Below are positions 28,592-37,514 of a DNA stretch of 64,000 nucleotides, piece by piece. The notes beneath the pieces are model-generated. The model was not told the origin of the DNA and made no database searches. It was given only the letters and a program-made list of their open reading frames with translations. The DNA comes from Lentisphaerota bacterium. GTDB taxonomy: Bacteria; Verrucomicrobiota; Lentisphaeria; Victivallales; Victivallaceae. The position numbers were made by a program, and so were the translations under genes. Position 1 is the stretch's first letter, and each line of letters opens with the position of its first letter. Where the stretch lies: NCBI GenBank assembly GCA_024225035.1, contig JAAEMX010000025.1, positions 62,001 through 126,000 of the forward strand, written 5' to 3'.

Positions 28592-28990
28592 ATGAGAAAA
28601 ATGCTATTTCTAATCGCATTGCCGGTAATTCTTGTTATGCTGCAGGGATGTGCCAGCGGTTTCGCAGAACGTCAAAAGGCTGTTCAGGTCAAATCCAGCA
28701 AGCCTGGTACTGAATTCATGGTCTACAATCGCGCTGGCGTAATGATCTTTAAAGGAACAACTCCTGCACTGGTACCATTGAAAGCCAGCAGCGGCATGTT
28801 CAAGAAAGAAATTTATGTCTTTGCTACAGCTGACGGTAAAGTCAACAAAAACGTTCCAGCTGAAATTACTCCATGGTTCTGGGGTAACTTCATTACTATC
28901 CTCGGGTTCCTGCCTGATGGTATCAACGGCTTAATGTGGGAGTTGCCTGAACAGGTTCAGCTTGACACATTTGTGCCGATTAATAAATAG
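28592..28990 (+). CDS. Small lipoprotein
   Basis: A 132-residue secreted lipoprotein with signal sequence and lipobox VMLQGC (Cys near residue 20), then a mature domain of about 110 residues. It begins with KPGTEFMVYNRAGVMIFKGTTP, a PEGA-like short beta pattern, and ends in WGNFITILGFLPDGINGLMW, a hydrophobic hairpin. AAGGAGG lies six bases before the ATG at 28592, a very strong site, and a terminator follows 16 bases after the stop, so this looks like a well-expressed single-gene unit. Function unknown; it resembles small Gram-negative lipoproteins with a C-terminal hydrophobic loop. Confidence 0.75.
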   Translation: MRKMLFLIALPVILVMLQGCASGFAERQKAVQVKSSKPGTEFMVYNRAGVMIFKGTTPALVPLKASSGMFKKEIYVFATADGKVNKNVPAEITPWFWGNFITILGFLPDGINGLMWELPEQVQLDTFVPINK

Positions 28991-29005
28991 CTTTCGCCGC
29001 TTTTT

Positions 29006-29035
29006 ACGGGGTCCTTTCAGGGCCCTGTTTTTTTT
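29006..29035 (+). terminator. Rho-independent terminator of the lipoprotein gene
   Basis: Stem ACGGGGTCC/GGGCCCTGT with loop TTTCA and a run of eight T residues. Confidence 0.85.
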
Positions 29036-29226
29036 AATTGCTGAAAATCTTTGTCTCTGGCTGTTTGTGCAAGGATATATTCGTATTATTTACTTCGGAT
29101 TTATTGATATATCAGTTCTGCATGTATATTATTTTCCACTTGTCTGGAGAAATATGAACAGGCGGTTAACTTTCTATGACTGCCTTTGAGTTGTAATTGT
29201 GCTGATAAAAGGTAAGGAGGTAAATA

Positions 29227-29979
29227 ATGCAGTTGGTCTGGGCCGGGCTAATTCTTTTTGTATGCGGGTATATACAAACAATTGCCGGATTTGCTTTTTC
29301 TTTGTTAGCTGTTCCCCTTTTACTGCTTTGCGGCTTTGACTTAACTACTGCGGTTGTTTTCAGCATGGCAACCTCGGTGATTCAGCGGCTTCTGCTGACT
29401 TGGCATTGTCGAAAATCTATAGTATGGAAGCAGCTTTACTGGTTACTTCCTTTTTCTTTAATAGGGCTGGCTATCGGAGTTTTTACCCTGAAAGTTACCG
29501 CTTCTCTTGACCCTGATGTTATTAAACAGATATTTGGTGTTATTTTGCTGGGAGCCGTAGCGCTTAGAATCTTTTCACGTGTTGAACCCAGAGATCATGT
29601 GCCGTTCTGGATAGGTGCGATTGCATCTTTTTTATCCGGCATTCTGAACGGTTTTGCAAATATTGCGGGGCCTCCTTTGGTGTTGTGGACGTTGGCGCAT
29701 AAATGGCCTAAGGATCGTTTGCGTGCTACTATTTCTGCTTTTACTTCTATGATGGTTCCGCTGCAAGTAGTCCTGTTAATATTGAATTTTGGTAGTCAAA
29801 TTACTATCACTATTGGCAAAGGCTTTCTTTTTATGCCTTTGATCTTCTTATCTGTCTGGCTTGGAAACCACAGTACAAGATTACTTTCTGTTCGAAAAAT
29901 ACGTATCCTTATAATGTTGTTATTGTTACTTACCGGTGCCATTTATATATTGACTCCAATGCTGAAAAAATTCTCATAA
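29227..29979 (+). CDS. TauE/SafE-family membrane exporter
   Basis: A 250-residue protein with about eight hydrophobic segments and the two-half layout of the TauE/SafE (DUF81) family. The first half has GYIQTIAGFAFSLLAVPLLL and the second GILNGFANIAGPPLVLW, the family's repeated G-x-G-x-G-like signatures. Members export sulfite, sulfoacetate or related organic anions, but many have no known substrate. AAGGAGG lies seven bases before the ATG. No sulfur-metabolism gene is adjacent, so the substrate stays open. Confidence 0.88.
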   Translation: MQLVWAGLILFVCGYIQTIAGFAFSLLAVPLLLLCGFDLTTAVVFSMATSVIQRLLLTWHCRKSIVWKQLYWLLPFSLIGLAIGVFTLKVTASLDPDVIKQIFGVILLGAVALRIFSRVEPRDHVPFWIGAIASFLSGILNGFANIAGPPLVLWTLAHKWPKDRLRATISAFTSMMVPLQVVLLILNFGSQITITIGKGFLFMPLIFLSVWLGNHSTRLLSVRKIRILIMLLLLLTGAIYILTPMLKKFS

Positions 29980-30087
29980 GCTTACCGCTTCTTAATACTT
30001 CTAACGGTGTTGTATTCTTGTTAATGGTAACTATTATTAGGGTGTTTAGGATTCTGACATCATTTTGTTATGGAGTAAGCAAGTATT

Positions 30088-31320
30088 ATGAAGATTACTT
30101 TTAGTAAGCCCTTTGATATTCGAAAACTCAATGAACTACTGGAGTTTTTAATTAAATCAAAAATTCATCCTGCCTGGACAATGGAAGGAAAGGAAGATAC
30201 AGCTTCTATTATCTTTATTTTCAGAGCCATTGATTCTGTCAGTAAAAGTGAAGCACAAGGCGGTTTTAAGTTATTCAGAAAATGCCTGATACAGGTTACC
30301 AGAACATGTACACGGGAATTTGATTATACCAGTAAGCAGGCCGATGAGTTCTCCTCTGAGCTTATTGATTATCTGAATTTTATCGAATACAGAAAAGTTA
30401 ATGGTTGGTGCAAGGTTATGCTGGTTAGTGATATACTGCGGCTTTATCACTGGATTTCGCAATATTATAAACAGGCTGTTTACTATAAGCCGTTGCAGTT
30501 CAAAAGGCCTATGAAGTACATATGGCTGCGGCACCATGACGAAGAATACGAAACCCTTATTTACCGACTTTTTAATTATTATGGGACTAAGCCTATACAA
30601 AAATACTTTAAACAGGAAGAAACGAGGGTAGAATTTAAGCTTTTGCCCAATGATTGTACAGCCACGATGATGAAGGCATCCATAAATGAAAGATTTCATG
30701 CGACATGGGGTGAGGTGGAGCCTAATAGTCAAATCGTGATTTTAGGGCATGGTAACAGTCTAAAATATCCCGGTGTGATTGGCTGGAAAGGGACAGCATC
30801 TTATCCGGGGAAAAAGCTTTTGGCGGCACAAACTGTAGCTGAGGAAATAGCAGTACTGGCTGGAAGAATAGATAATCTCACATATCAGATATTTGCTTGC
30901 CTGTCCAGCCTTCGAGGAGTAAATTCGCGTTCTGTGGCAAAAATATTTGCTGATACGCTAGCTGCAAAGAATGTCACGGGTACTGTGATCGGGCATTGTT
31001 ATTCTGTTGGAATTCATGGTGACATAGATAGAATTAAAAGGCTTATTGTGCAAACCGCACTTAATGAAATGAAGGACTTGACAGGAGTTGAACTCCAAGG
31101 CAGTCATAAGTTGATCAGTACTAAAGACGAACACTTTCAGGAAGCCCGAGGTTGGAAGCTGGCAGATACGGTTTATGACATTTTTCCGCTTAAAAGCCCT
31201 CAGCTCTCTTTGAGAACCAAGCATGATCGCCTTGTAGATGCCTGGTCCAGAGGTAAGGTTTCCAGTACCCAGCATCAGGACATTCTGGCAAAAATAAAAA
31301 GATTCAGAGACGATCATTAG
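30088..31320 (+). CDS. Unknown protein with a possible caspase-like (clan CD) peptidase fold
   Basis: A 410-residue soluble protein with no signal peptide. Residues 1-200 are basic-aromatic and not recognised. From about 212 the pattern VILGHGN (H221) is followed, about 50 residues later, by YQIFACLSS (C271). A hydrophobic strand ending in HG and another ending in AC are the hallmark of clan CD cysteine peptidases, and the segment AQTVAEEIAVLAG between them resembles C80-type domains of large toxins. After the Cys, GVNSRSVAKIFADTLAAK and TVIGHCYSVGIHG continue the alpha-beta alternation. If active it would be a self-processing or regulatory protease. The assignment is inferred from motif spacing only. 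Confidence 0.5.
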   Translation: MKITFSKPFDIRKLNELLEFLIKSKIHPAWTMEGKEDTASIIFIFRAIDSVSKSEAQGGFKLFRKCLIQVTRTCTREFDYTSKQADEFSSELIDYLNFIEYRKVNGWCKVMLVSDILRLYHWISQYYKQAVYYKPLQFKRPMKYIWLRHHDEEYETLIYRLFNYYGTKPIQKYFKQEETRVEFKLLPNDCTATMMKASINERFHATWGEVEPNSQIVILGHGNSLKYPGVIGWKGTASYPGKKLLAAQTVAEEIAVLAGRIDNLTYQIFACLSSLRGVNSRSVAKIFADTLAAKNVTGTVIGHCYSVGIHGDIDRIKRLIVQTALNEMKDLTGVELQGSHKLISTKDEHFQEARGWKLADTVYDIFPLKSPQLSLRTKHDRLVDAWSRGKVSSTQHQDILAKIKRFRDDH

Positions 31321-31429
31321 GAGTAGAATTAAATATATCCAGTTCACAAGTTCATAAAAAGCTATGGTTTTGTTTTTATCTGTTTTTGAGCTAAAATAGT
31401 TTTTGTGTTACATAAACCCAGGAGCTAGC

Positions 31430-32212
31430 ATGGAAACGATAAAACTATGGCCGAAAGGCGCTATTGAAACAGCTGACGGATTTGAGCCGGAACTCGATAT
31501 TTATACTCTTGAAACAGATAAGGCAATTGGTGCTATAGTTATATGTCCCGGTGGGGCTTATACGCACCGAGCTCCACATGAGGGCAGAGATATAGCTCTA
31601 CGCTTTAACGAGTATGGCTACCATGCTTTTGTTGTGCAGTATCGTGTTGCTCCAAATCGATTTCCCGCTCCACAGCAGGATGTATTCAGGGCCGTTAAAC
31701 TTGTCAGGGCTAACGCTGAAGAGTGGAAAGTGAGACCTGAGCAGATAGCGGTATGCGGGTTTTCTGCAGGAGGGCACCTGGCTGCCTGTTCCGGTACTCT
31801 GTTCAATGAGATCAGCCCGGTTTGCAATGATGATATAGACAAATTTGAACAGCGTCCGGACGCATTGATTCTTTCTTATCCGGTAATCTCCGGTTCAGAA
31901 TATGGACATAAAGGTTCATTTGAAAACCTTTTCGGAAAAGATTTATCTGCTGATAAGCTTGAAAAATATTCACTTGAAAAGCGTATTACAGCTGAAACTC
32001 CGCCAACATTCTTATGGCATACAGTGGAAGATGCAGCTGTTCCGATGGAAAATAGCATGTTGTTCGCATCTGGGTTGCGTAAGCACGGAATATCAGTCGA
32101 AATGCATATTTTCCCTGAGGGGCGTCACGGATTGGGAATGCTTGAAGAAGTTCCGGCGCTTAAAGTATGGCCTGAGTTATGCCGGACATGGCTGAAAGAC
32201 ATTGGTTTTTAA
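31430..32212 (+). CDS. Alpha/beta-hydrolase, acetyl-esterase type
   Basis: A 260-residue cytoplasmic hydrolase. The nucleophile motif GFSAGGHLAA has S112, an oxyanion stretch VICPGGAYTHRAPHEG lies upstream, and the C-terminal acid and base appear as HTVEDAAVP and EGRHGLGM. This arrangement is that of xylan and acetyl esterases or carboxylesterases of the BD-FAE/AXE type often found in polysaccharide users. The ATG at 31430 has AGGAG five bases upstream. It is followed by a dead LacI gene that may once have controlled it. Confidence 0.88.
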   Translation: METIKLWPKGAIETADGFEPELDIYTLETDKAIGAIVICPGGAYTHRAPHEGRDIALRFNEYGYHAFVVQYRVAPNRFPAPQQDVFRAVKLVRANAEEWKVRPEQIAVCGFSAGGHLAACSGTLFNEISPVCNDDIDKFEQRPDALILSYPVISGSEYGHKGSFENLFGKDLSADKLEKYSLEKRITAETPPTFLWHTVEDAAVPMENSMLFASGLRKHGISVEMHIFPEGRHGLGMLEEVPALKVWPELCRTWLKDIGF

Positions 32213-32221
32213 TATAATAAG

Positions 32222-32896
32222 GTTTTAAAAATTATTGAAGAATCCGGCTTTCAACGTCGCCTAATCAGAAATCGTGTCGGCAAGATCAGCTTTGTTATGA
32301 TAAGAGACGAAGCTGTCATCAACAGTTACTCTTCCTGAATAATGGAAGGCCTGATGTCATTTACCACGCAAGCCGGCCTTGACTTTTCAATGATTTACCT
32401 CACCCCTGAACAGTCTGAAAGTGAAACTATCGGCAAAACTATCATGGAAAACTCCTGTGATGTGACAGTGCTTCACGTCAAAAACATTCCCTTTATCAAA
32501 CATATGCAGAAAGCATCCATTCCGGTAATTCTTGTTGGCGACAATATGGAGGAAGATAATGTCTACTATGTTGTGCCTATGGAGGCAGGAGCTTTGTCGA
32601 TGGAAGCCGAGCGTCTTACCACAATGAAATTTTTCAGTCAGAAACGGGACATCACCGCTATCATTGGTATGGCTGATGAGATGGTTTATGGAATACTACG
32701 GGCCTTATATGACCTCGGAATAAAGGTCCCTGAAGACATATCGTTGACCGGTTTTGATGACTACAAAATGTAGAGTTACCTCGAACCGTCTTTGACAACT
32801 GTTGGACAGCCTTTGTTTGAAATGGGGGAATATGCCGGAAGAGCTGCGCTTGCTGTCATCAACAACTCAAAAGTCAAAAATATTAGCAGGATTTGA
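32222..32896 (+). pseudogene. LacI/GalR-family regulator remnant
   Basis: One frame runs from KIIEESGFQRRLIRNRVGKISF near 32222 through TGA at 32336 and TAG at 32771 to TGA at 32894. Typical LacI ligand-domain sequences are IIGMADEMVYGILRALYDLG and VPEDISLTGFDDYK, and after the second stop SLTTVGQPLFEMGEYAGRAA. The helix-turn-helix is missing apart from its last helix. With two in-frame stops it cannot make an intact repressor. It probably once controlled a nearby sugar-related gene, perhaps the esterase. Confidence 0.85.
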
Positions 32897-32950
32897 GCGA
32901 AAAGTGACATGCTTAATTTGTTTTTGCTGAAATTGGTATTAAGCTTTGTC

Positions 32951-33889
32951 ATGCAAAATGAATCTTCAAAATCAAATAAAGGTAAGTTGCTGCTGGCAAT
33001 GCCGCGCGGGTTCTGTGCGGGAGTTCGTCGTGCTCTGGATATTGTTGACAATGTTCTGCAGGAAACTCCGCCGACTGTATATGTTTTTCACGAGATAGTG
33101 CACAATCGCTTTGTGGTTGAAAGCCTTAGAAAGCAAGGCGTGGTTTTTGTTGAATCCCTGGAAGGAGTCCCTGCCGGCTCTACTCTAATTCTGAGCGCCC
33201 ATGGCGTTGCTCCTGATATTGAACAGCAGGCCAAAGCTAAAAAACTCAAAGTTATTGATGCGACTTGCCCGCTTGTGAAAAAAATACATTGCAAGTCATG
33301 CAAGCTGCTTGAAGATAATCATTTGATAATTTTAATTGGTCACCGTGGACACCCTGAGATCACAGGAACTCTTGGACAGACCAAAGGCAAGGCATATATT
33401 GTTCAAAATGCAGCGGAAGTCGAAGTTTTACCTGAACTCAAAAACGGTCAGAATGCAGCTTATTTGACTCAAACAACGCTGAGCCGTGAAGACGTTGCTG
33501 ATGTGGTTGCAGCTTTAAAGCGGAAATACCCTGATATTGAGGGCAATGGCGATATTTGCTATGCCACCACCAATCGTCAGGAAGCAGTTAGGAAACTTGC
33601 TCCGCAATGTGAGTTGGTATTGGTTATCGGTTCCCCGAACAGCTCAAACTCACAGCGTCTGCGAGAAGTAGCGTTGCGTTGCGGGGTTCGTGCTGAATTG
33701 ATTGACGGACCGGGTGATATAAAACCTGAAATGCTGCCGGACTCAGGAAATATCGGCATAACTGCCGGCGCTTCCGCCCCCGAATGTCTGGTTGAGGATG
33801 TTGTTAAGATACTTCAGAAGCACGGTTGGCAGCAGGTTGAGGAAATGTCTGCTGAGAAGCCAATCCAACCTGATTTTAAGCAGGATTGA
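32951..33889 (+). CDS. ispH: 4-hydroxy-3-methylbut-2-enyl diphosphate reductase
   Basis: IspH/LytB, the last enzyme of the MEP isoprenoid pathway, a [4Fe-4S] protein that makes IPP and DMAPP. The three cluster cysteines are visible in PRGFCAGV (C22), DATCPLV and GDICYATTNRQ. Also present are EIVHNRFVV, LSAHGV and GITAGASAPECLV. Two ATG starts are in frame. 32951 is chosen because 32909 would add a hydrophobic stretch absent from the family, but neither has a good ribosome binding site. About 310 residues, a normal length. A dead LacI gene lies just upstream. Confidence 0.93.
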   Translation: MQNESSKSNKGKLLLAMPRGFCAGVRRALDIVDNVLQETPPTVYVFHEIVHNRFVVESLRKQGVVFVESLEGVPAGSTLILSAHGVAPDIEQQAKAKKLKVIDATCPLVKKIHCKSCKLLEDNHLIILIGHRGHPEITGTLGQTKGKAYIVQNAAEVEVLPELKNGQNAAYLTQTTLSREDVADVVAALKRKYPDIEGNGDICYATTNRQEAVRKLAPQCELVLVIGSPNSSNSQRLREVALRCGVRAELIDGPGDIKPEMLPDSGNIGITAGASAPECLVEDVVKILQKHGWQQVEEMSAEKPIQPDFKQD

Positions 33890-33922
33890 TTATATTTTTA
33901 AGAGTTGACAGGGAAGAAATTT

Positions 33923-34669
33923 ATGATTTTTTGTGAAAGAAAAACGCCGCGGCGTTTAATAGAAGATATAGAACCGTTTGCCTCGCCAATGCTTGGCAAG
34001 ACTGCCCGCCGACCGTTCAACCGTTTCAAACCGGAAATTACTCCGTGGTGGCTGGTGCCGGGGCCAAAGCTTCCTTTTTATAAATACGGCAAAGTTTACA
34101 GCTGCTTCAGTGAAGATGATCCGGAAAAGATTTTATGCGGATTTTATCTTGAAAAAGGGTTGGCTGCGGAAATCGTGGCTGTATATAATTCCAAAAAAGG
34201 CAGGTCGCTTATCATGACCAACGCATGGCAGTGGCGCAAAAAATTCCTGACAGGCTGTGTCGACGGTAGTTTTCAGGAAGCCATTTGCAGGGCAGTGGAG
34301 TCCGGAGTTCCGATGGAGCTGCATATTTCAGGCGGATACGTCGATGACCCGGCTTTGTTTGATCCTTACTCTGAAGTCAAAAAAAAAGATCATTTTGTCT
34401 GGGACGTACAGGCTGACGGCAAAACTTTGAAATACCGCCGGGCCAAGCGTGACGCAATGGTGCTCAAGGTGTTGAATAAATTGAAAACCACAGCAGACCT
34501 CGGCGAAATCATGAGCAGCCTGCATGAGGATCATTTCATGTGGCTGAATGTATTTGTAGCAGCCGCGTTCAACCGTGCCGGGGATGCCCAGCCGGAAGAT
34601 GCTCAGGTTTGGAGTGGTGAAGCAATATGGGAGCAATTTTTAAGTAATTTTGCTCCCTGGATCAAATAA
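33923..34669 (+). CDS. Protein of unknown function
   Basis: A 248-residue soluble protein with no signal peptide or known family recognised. It has an aromatic N-terminal region (EITPWWLVPGPKLPFYKYGK), a central part ending in VDDPALFDPYSEVKKKD and a helical tail with MWLNVFVAAAFNRAG and WEQFLSNFAPWI. The sequence is even and ordered, with codon use like its neighbours. AGGGA lies eight bases before this ATG. It follows ispH by 33 bases and its stop abuts that of engB on the other strand with no gap. No function is proposed. Confidence 0.6.
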   Translation: MIFCERKTPRRLIEDIEPFASPMLGKTARRPFNRFKPEITPWWLVPGPKLPFYKYGKVYSCFSEDDPEKILCGFYLEKGLAAEIVAVYNSKKGRSLIMTNAWQWRKKFLTGCVDGSFQEAICRAVESGVPMELHISGGYVDDPALFDPYSEVKKKDHFVWDVQADGKTLKYRRAKRDAMVLKVLNKLKTTADLGEIMSSLHEDHFMWLNVFVAAAFNRAGDAQPEDAQVWSGEAIWEQFLSNFAPWIK

Positions 34670-35248
34670 TCAGTTTTTCATCCATTCTTCTATGGTGCTC
34701 CAGAGTTGGCTTTTGCCAAGCTTACTGCTGGTGGAGAACATAATTGGTTCCTGCCCGAATATCTTAGTCATTTGAGCTTTGTTCTTTTGAATCTGATTTT
34801 TCTTGAGTTTATCAACTTTATTGGCAACCAGTATGCAGCGCAGGTTGGTGTGCTTGATGAATTCTGCCATCATCAGATCATTGTCAAGGCCCGGGTGGCG
34901 TGAATCGACAAGGTGGATTACGCCCCTGATGTTGCGTTTTGAGCAGAGGTAAGAGTCTATATAAGCCTGCCATTTAGCTTGTTCCTGTTTAGCTACCTTG
35001 GCATAGCCGAAGCCAGGCAGGTCGACAAAACGGAACGCTTCATTTATCAGGAAGAAGTTGATCTCACGTGTTTTACCTGGAGTGCTGCTGCTGCGGGCAA
35101 GACCATTACGGTTGACCAGACAGTTTATAAGAGATGACTTACCTACGTTGGAGCGTCCGGCAAAGGCAAATTCCGGTAGATTGTCATTGGGAAACTGTTT
35201 TGTGCTGACAGCTCCCATTTCAAAGTTAGAAGTTTTAATTGTAATCAT
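34670..35248 (-). CDS. engB: Ribosome biogenesis GTPase YsxC/EngB
   Basis: A 192-residue TRAFAC-class GTPase needed for assembly of the large ribosomal subunit. The G motifs are clear: G1 AGRSNVGKSSL, G2 STPGKTREINFF, G3 VDLPGFGYA, G4 ANKVDKL and G5 MFSTSSKLG. Length equals that of YsxC. It stands alone, convergent with the unknown gene and divergent from rnd, across a 197-base AT-rich gap likely to hold both promoters. Confidence 0.95.
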   Translation of the reverse strand: MITIKTSNFEMGAVSTKQFPNDNLPEFAFAGRSNVGKSSLINCLVNRNGLARSSSTPGKTREINFFLINEAFRFVDLPGFGYAKVAKQEQAKWQAYIDSYLCSKRNIRGVIHLVDSRHPGLDNDLMMAEFIKHTNLRCILVANKVDKLKKNQIQKNKAQMTKIFGQEPIMFSTSSKLGKSQLWSTIEEWMKN

Positions 35249-35445
35249 AATATGAAATGAATGTCCTTGGTTGTATTAATAATTATGGCTGAAAGTTAGC
35301 GCGTTTTATTCCGATATTAAAGCTCATACAGTCAAAAACCTCAAAAAAAAACGTTCTTAAACATGGCTTTATTAATTATTTATACTATCTTAAGTGCCAA
35401 TGTTTGTCCTGAAACGCATTATATTTTGAAAGATGTTTTAATAAG

Positions 35446-36561
35446 ATGTTTATATCTACTAACGAGGAACTAAAGGAACTAATAGCCAGAGCATCTGCTG
35501 AAAAAGCTGTCGCTCTCGATACTGAATTTGTTTGGGAAAGAACCTTTTACCCTAACCTTGGCCTGGTGCAGCTCGCTATAAAGCGTGAAGCCTTTTTGAT
35601 TGACCCGCTATCCATCGAAGACCTGACTCCTTTAGGAGAACTTATTGCGAATCCTGATGTTATTAAAATATTACACGATGCTCAGCAGGACTTAACTATT
35701 CTGAAAAAAGCTACCGGAGCCAGCCCGCAAAATGTTTTTGATACAAGGCTGGCGTATGGATTCTGCAGTCCTAGATCAACTCTTTCACTGGCTGCATTGC
35801 TGGAACAAACCCAGGGAGTGGTTTTGCCAAAAACTGAAACCAGGGCCAATTGGCTGCAACGCCCGCTTAGTCAGAAGATGCTGGAATACGCTTGTGATGA
35901 TGTTAAATATTTGACCGAAGTCATGAGAATCATAATAAAGCGTTCGGAAGCCCATAAAACAGCTGACTGGCTTCGTGATGAAATGAAACTTTATGATAAT
36001 CCGGCCTTGTATGAAGAAGTAGAGCCGGAGGAATATTTCAGAAAAGTCAAAGGTGTTAACCTGTTGAAAGGTCAGAAACTTGCGATTTTGCAGGAGCTGG
36101 CTTGCTGGCGAGAGAAAAAAGCTCGTGAACTGAACCGTCCGCGTGGTCATGTTGTTCATAATAACATTCTGGTTGACCTTACCTATAAATGTCCGAGAAG
36201 ATTGGAAAATCTGAAAACAATAAAGCGATTAAGCCCCAATTCCCTAAGGCGTTATGGCCGGGAATTACTGCAGTGTATAGAAAAAGGGCTGAAGAGGCCT
36301 GAAGATATGCTCCCGGCTCCTGAATACAGGCCGCCAAGGCAACCTCAGACTGAAATGATTATGTTGTTGATTCAGGAAAAGGCTGAAAAATTAGGTATTG
36401 ACCCTGCTTTGGTTTGTTCAAGTCGTGAGGTTACTCTGCAACTTGTTACTAAAGATAAAGAGTCCCGCTTATTTAAAGGCTGGCGCAAAGAGATCCTGCA
36501 GGGGATTTTTGCCAAAGATAATATTGGTGCGCTGCTCGGAGCTGAGAAGCTTAGCAAATAA
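35446..36561 (+). CDS. rnd: Ribonuclease D
   Basis: A 371-residue 3'-5' exoribonuclease for tRNA and small RNA maturation. The DEDDy exonuclease domain (about 1-170) shows Exo I ALDTEFVWERTFYP, Exo II LHDAQQDLTIL and Exo III region EYACDDVKYLTEV with the Tyr. One HRDC domain with LNRPRGHVVHN follows (about 210-290), and the remaining 80 residues are the usual second helical region. No strong ribosome binding site is seen before the ATG. The next gene, on the other strand, is a DksA-type protein; the ends are nine bases apart. Confidence 0.92.
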   Translation: MFISTNEELKELIARASAEKAVALDTEFVWERTFYPNLGLVQLAIKREAFLIDPLSIEDLTPLGELIANPDVIKILHDAQQDLTILKKATGASPQNVFDTRLAYGFCSPRSTLSLAALLEQTQGVVLPKTETRANWLQRPLSQKMLEYACDDVKYLTEVMRIIIKRSEAHKTADWLRDEMKLYDNPALYEEVEPEEYFRKVKGVNLLKGQKLAILQELACWREKKARELNRPRGHVVHNNILVDLTYKCPRRLENLKTIKRLSPNSLRRYGRELLQCIEKGLKRPEDMLPAPEYRPPRQPQTEMIMLLIQEKAEKLGIDPALVCSSREVTLQLVTKDKESRLFKGWRKEILQGIFAKDNIGALLGAEKLSK

Positions 36562-36570
36562 GAAAAAAGC

Positions 36571-36909
36571 TTACTTGCTGCAGCTAATGCAGTGGGTGGC
36601 TTCCGGAACTTCAAGCAGCCGGTTTGGACTTATTACATTGCCGCAACTGGTGCAGATGCCAAATTCAGGGCCATCGGCTTTGTCCAGAGCGTACTGCAGT
36701 TTTACCAGCCGTTCTTTTGCATTATTAAGAACTGAGTTATTAATACTGCGATTGCCGATAGCATCCATACGGCTGATGCGCCCTATGGCACGGTCTGGAG
36801 CTATGGGCTGAGTGACGTGCTTGAGTTCCTCAATGGTATCTTCGAGGTCTTCGATTTCAGAAATTATTTTATTTTTTAATATTTTTCTGTGCAGCGGATT
36901 CACATTCAA
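36571..36909 (-). CDS. DksA/TraR-type C4 zinc-finger protein
   Basis: A 112-residue protein: a helical hairpin of about 80 residues and a C-terminal zinc finger CTSCGNVISPNRLLEVPEAT followed by CISC. This C-x2-C-x17-C-x2-C layout is that of DksA/TraR regulators, which bind the secondary channel of RNA polymerase. The tip of the coiled coil does not have an obvious DxxDxA motif, so it may be a relative such as a short DksA-like factor and not DksA itself. Stand-alone and convergent with rnd. Confidence 0.85.
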   Translation of the reverse strand: MNVNPLHRKILKNKIISEIEDLEDTIEELKHVTQPIAPDRAIGRISRMDAIGNRSINNSVLNNAKERLVKLQYALDKADGPEFGICTSCGNVISPNRLLEVPEATHCISCSK

Positions 36910-37173
36910 CTCCAGTTTTTAAATGTCCTATTCCATTTTTGAATATACACTTACTGAGGTGTTTAGCTAACTGTATTTTATAAAATGCTGTGCTGAAAGT
37001 TTAATTTCATATAGTTGTGTGTAAGTTTTTGGCTGTGAATGTTGTTTTTTGAAGGCTTAGGGAATATATTACTGCCAACTTGTCGCTTTCTATTAAATGA
37101 GAATGTGCTGAGATTGTATCTTGTTGAACAAAAGCATATTTTCAGGTTAATTATATAAACAGGATTGACATTG

Positions 37174-37437
37174 ATGAAAACTTTTGAAGAACTGTTCGCC
37201 GAACTCGAACAGAAAGTTGCCGCCAGGGACCCTGAATCCGGTACCGTAAAAGAGTACATCAAGGGTAAGCATTTTATCGGCAAAAAGGTTATCGAGGAAG
37301 CCGGTGAAGTATGGATGGCCGCAGAATACGAAGGCAAGGAGAAAACAGCTGAGGAAATTTCCCAGCTGCTTTATCATGCACAGGTAATGATGCTGGCATG
37401 TGATCTCAAATTGGAAGATGTTTACAAATACCTCTAG
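37174..37437 (+). CDS. hisE: Phosphoribosyl-ATP pyrophosphohydrolase
   Basis: HisE, 87 residues, catalyses the second step of histidine synthesis (PR-ATP to PR-AMP). The all-alpha MazG-like fold shows [19 protein letters not shown], the Glu-rich metal-binding helix. The ATG at 37174 has AGGA nine bases upstream. hisG follows 77 bases later, so the order is inverted relative to the pathway. The separate HisI half must be elsewhere. Confidence 0.93.
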   Translation: MKTFEELFAELEQKVAARDPESGTVKEYIKGKHFIGKKVIEEAGEVWMAAEYEGKEKTAEEISQLLYHAQVMMLACDLKLEDVYKYL

Positions 37438-37472
37438 TCTGGTTTTTCTGAATTTTCATTACTTATTATAAA

Positions 37473-37490
37473 AGCCTCTCTCGTGAGGCT
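37473..37490 (+). promoter_or_regulatory. Hairpin between hisE and hisG
   Basis: AGCCTC and GAGGCT form a 6-bp stem with loop TCTCGT, followed by GTAAATATTTTT and then the AAGGAGG of hisG. It could be a weak terminator, an mRNA-stability element or an attenuator. No leader peptide rich in His codons was seen. Confidence 0.4.
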
Positions 37491-37514
37491 GTAAATATTT
37501 TTAAGGAGGCTGAA

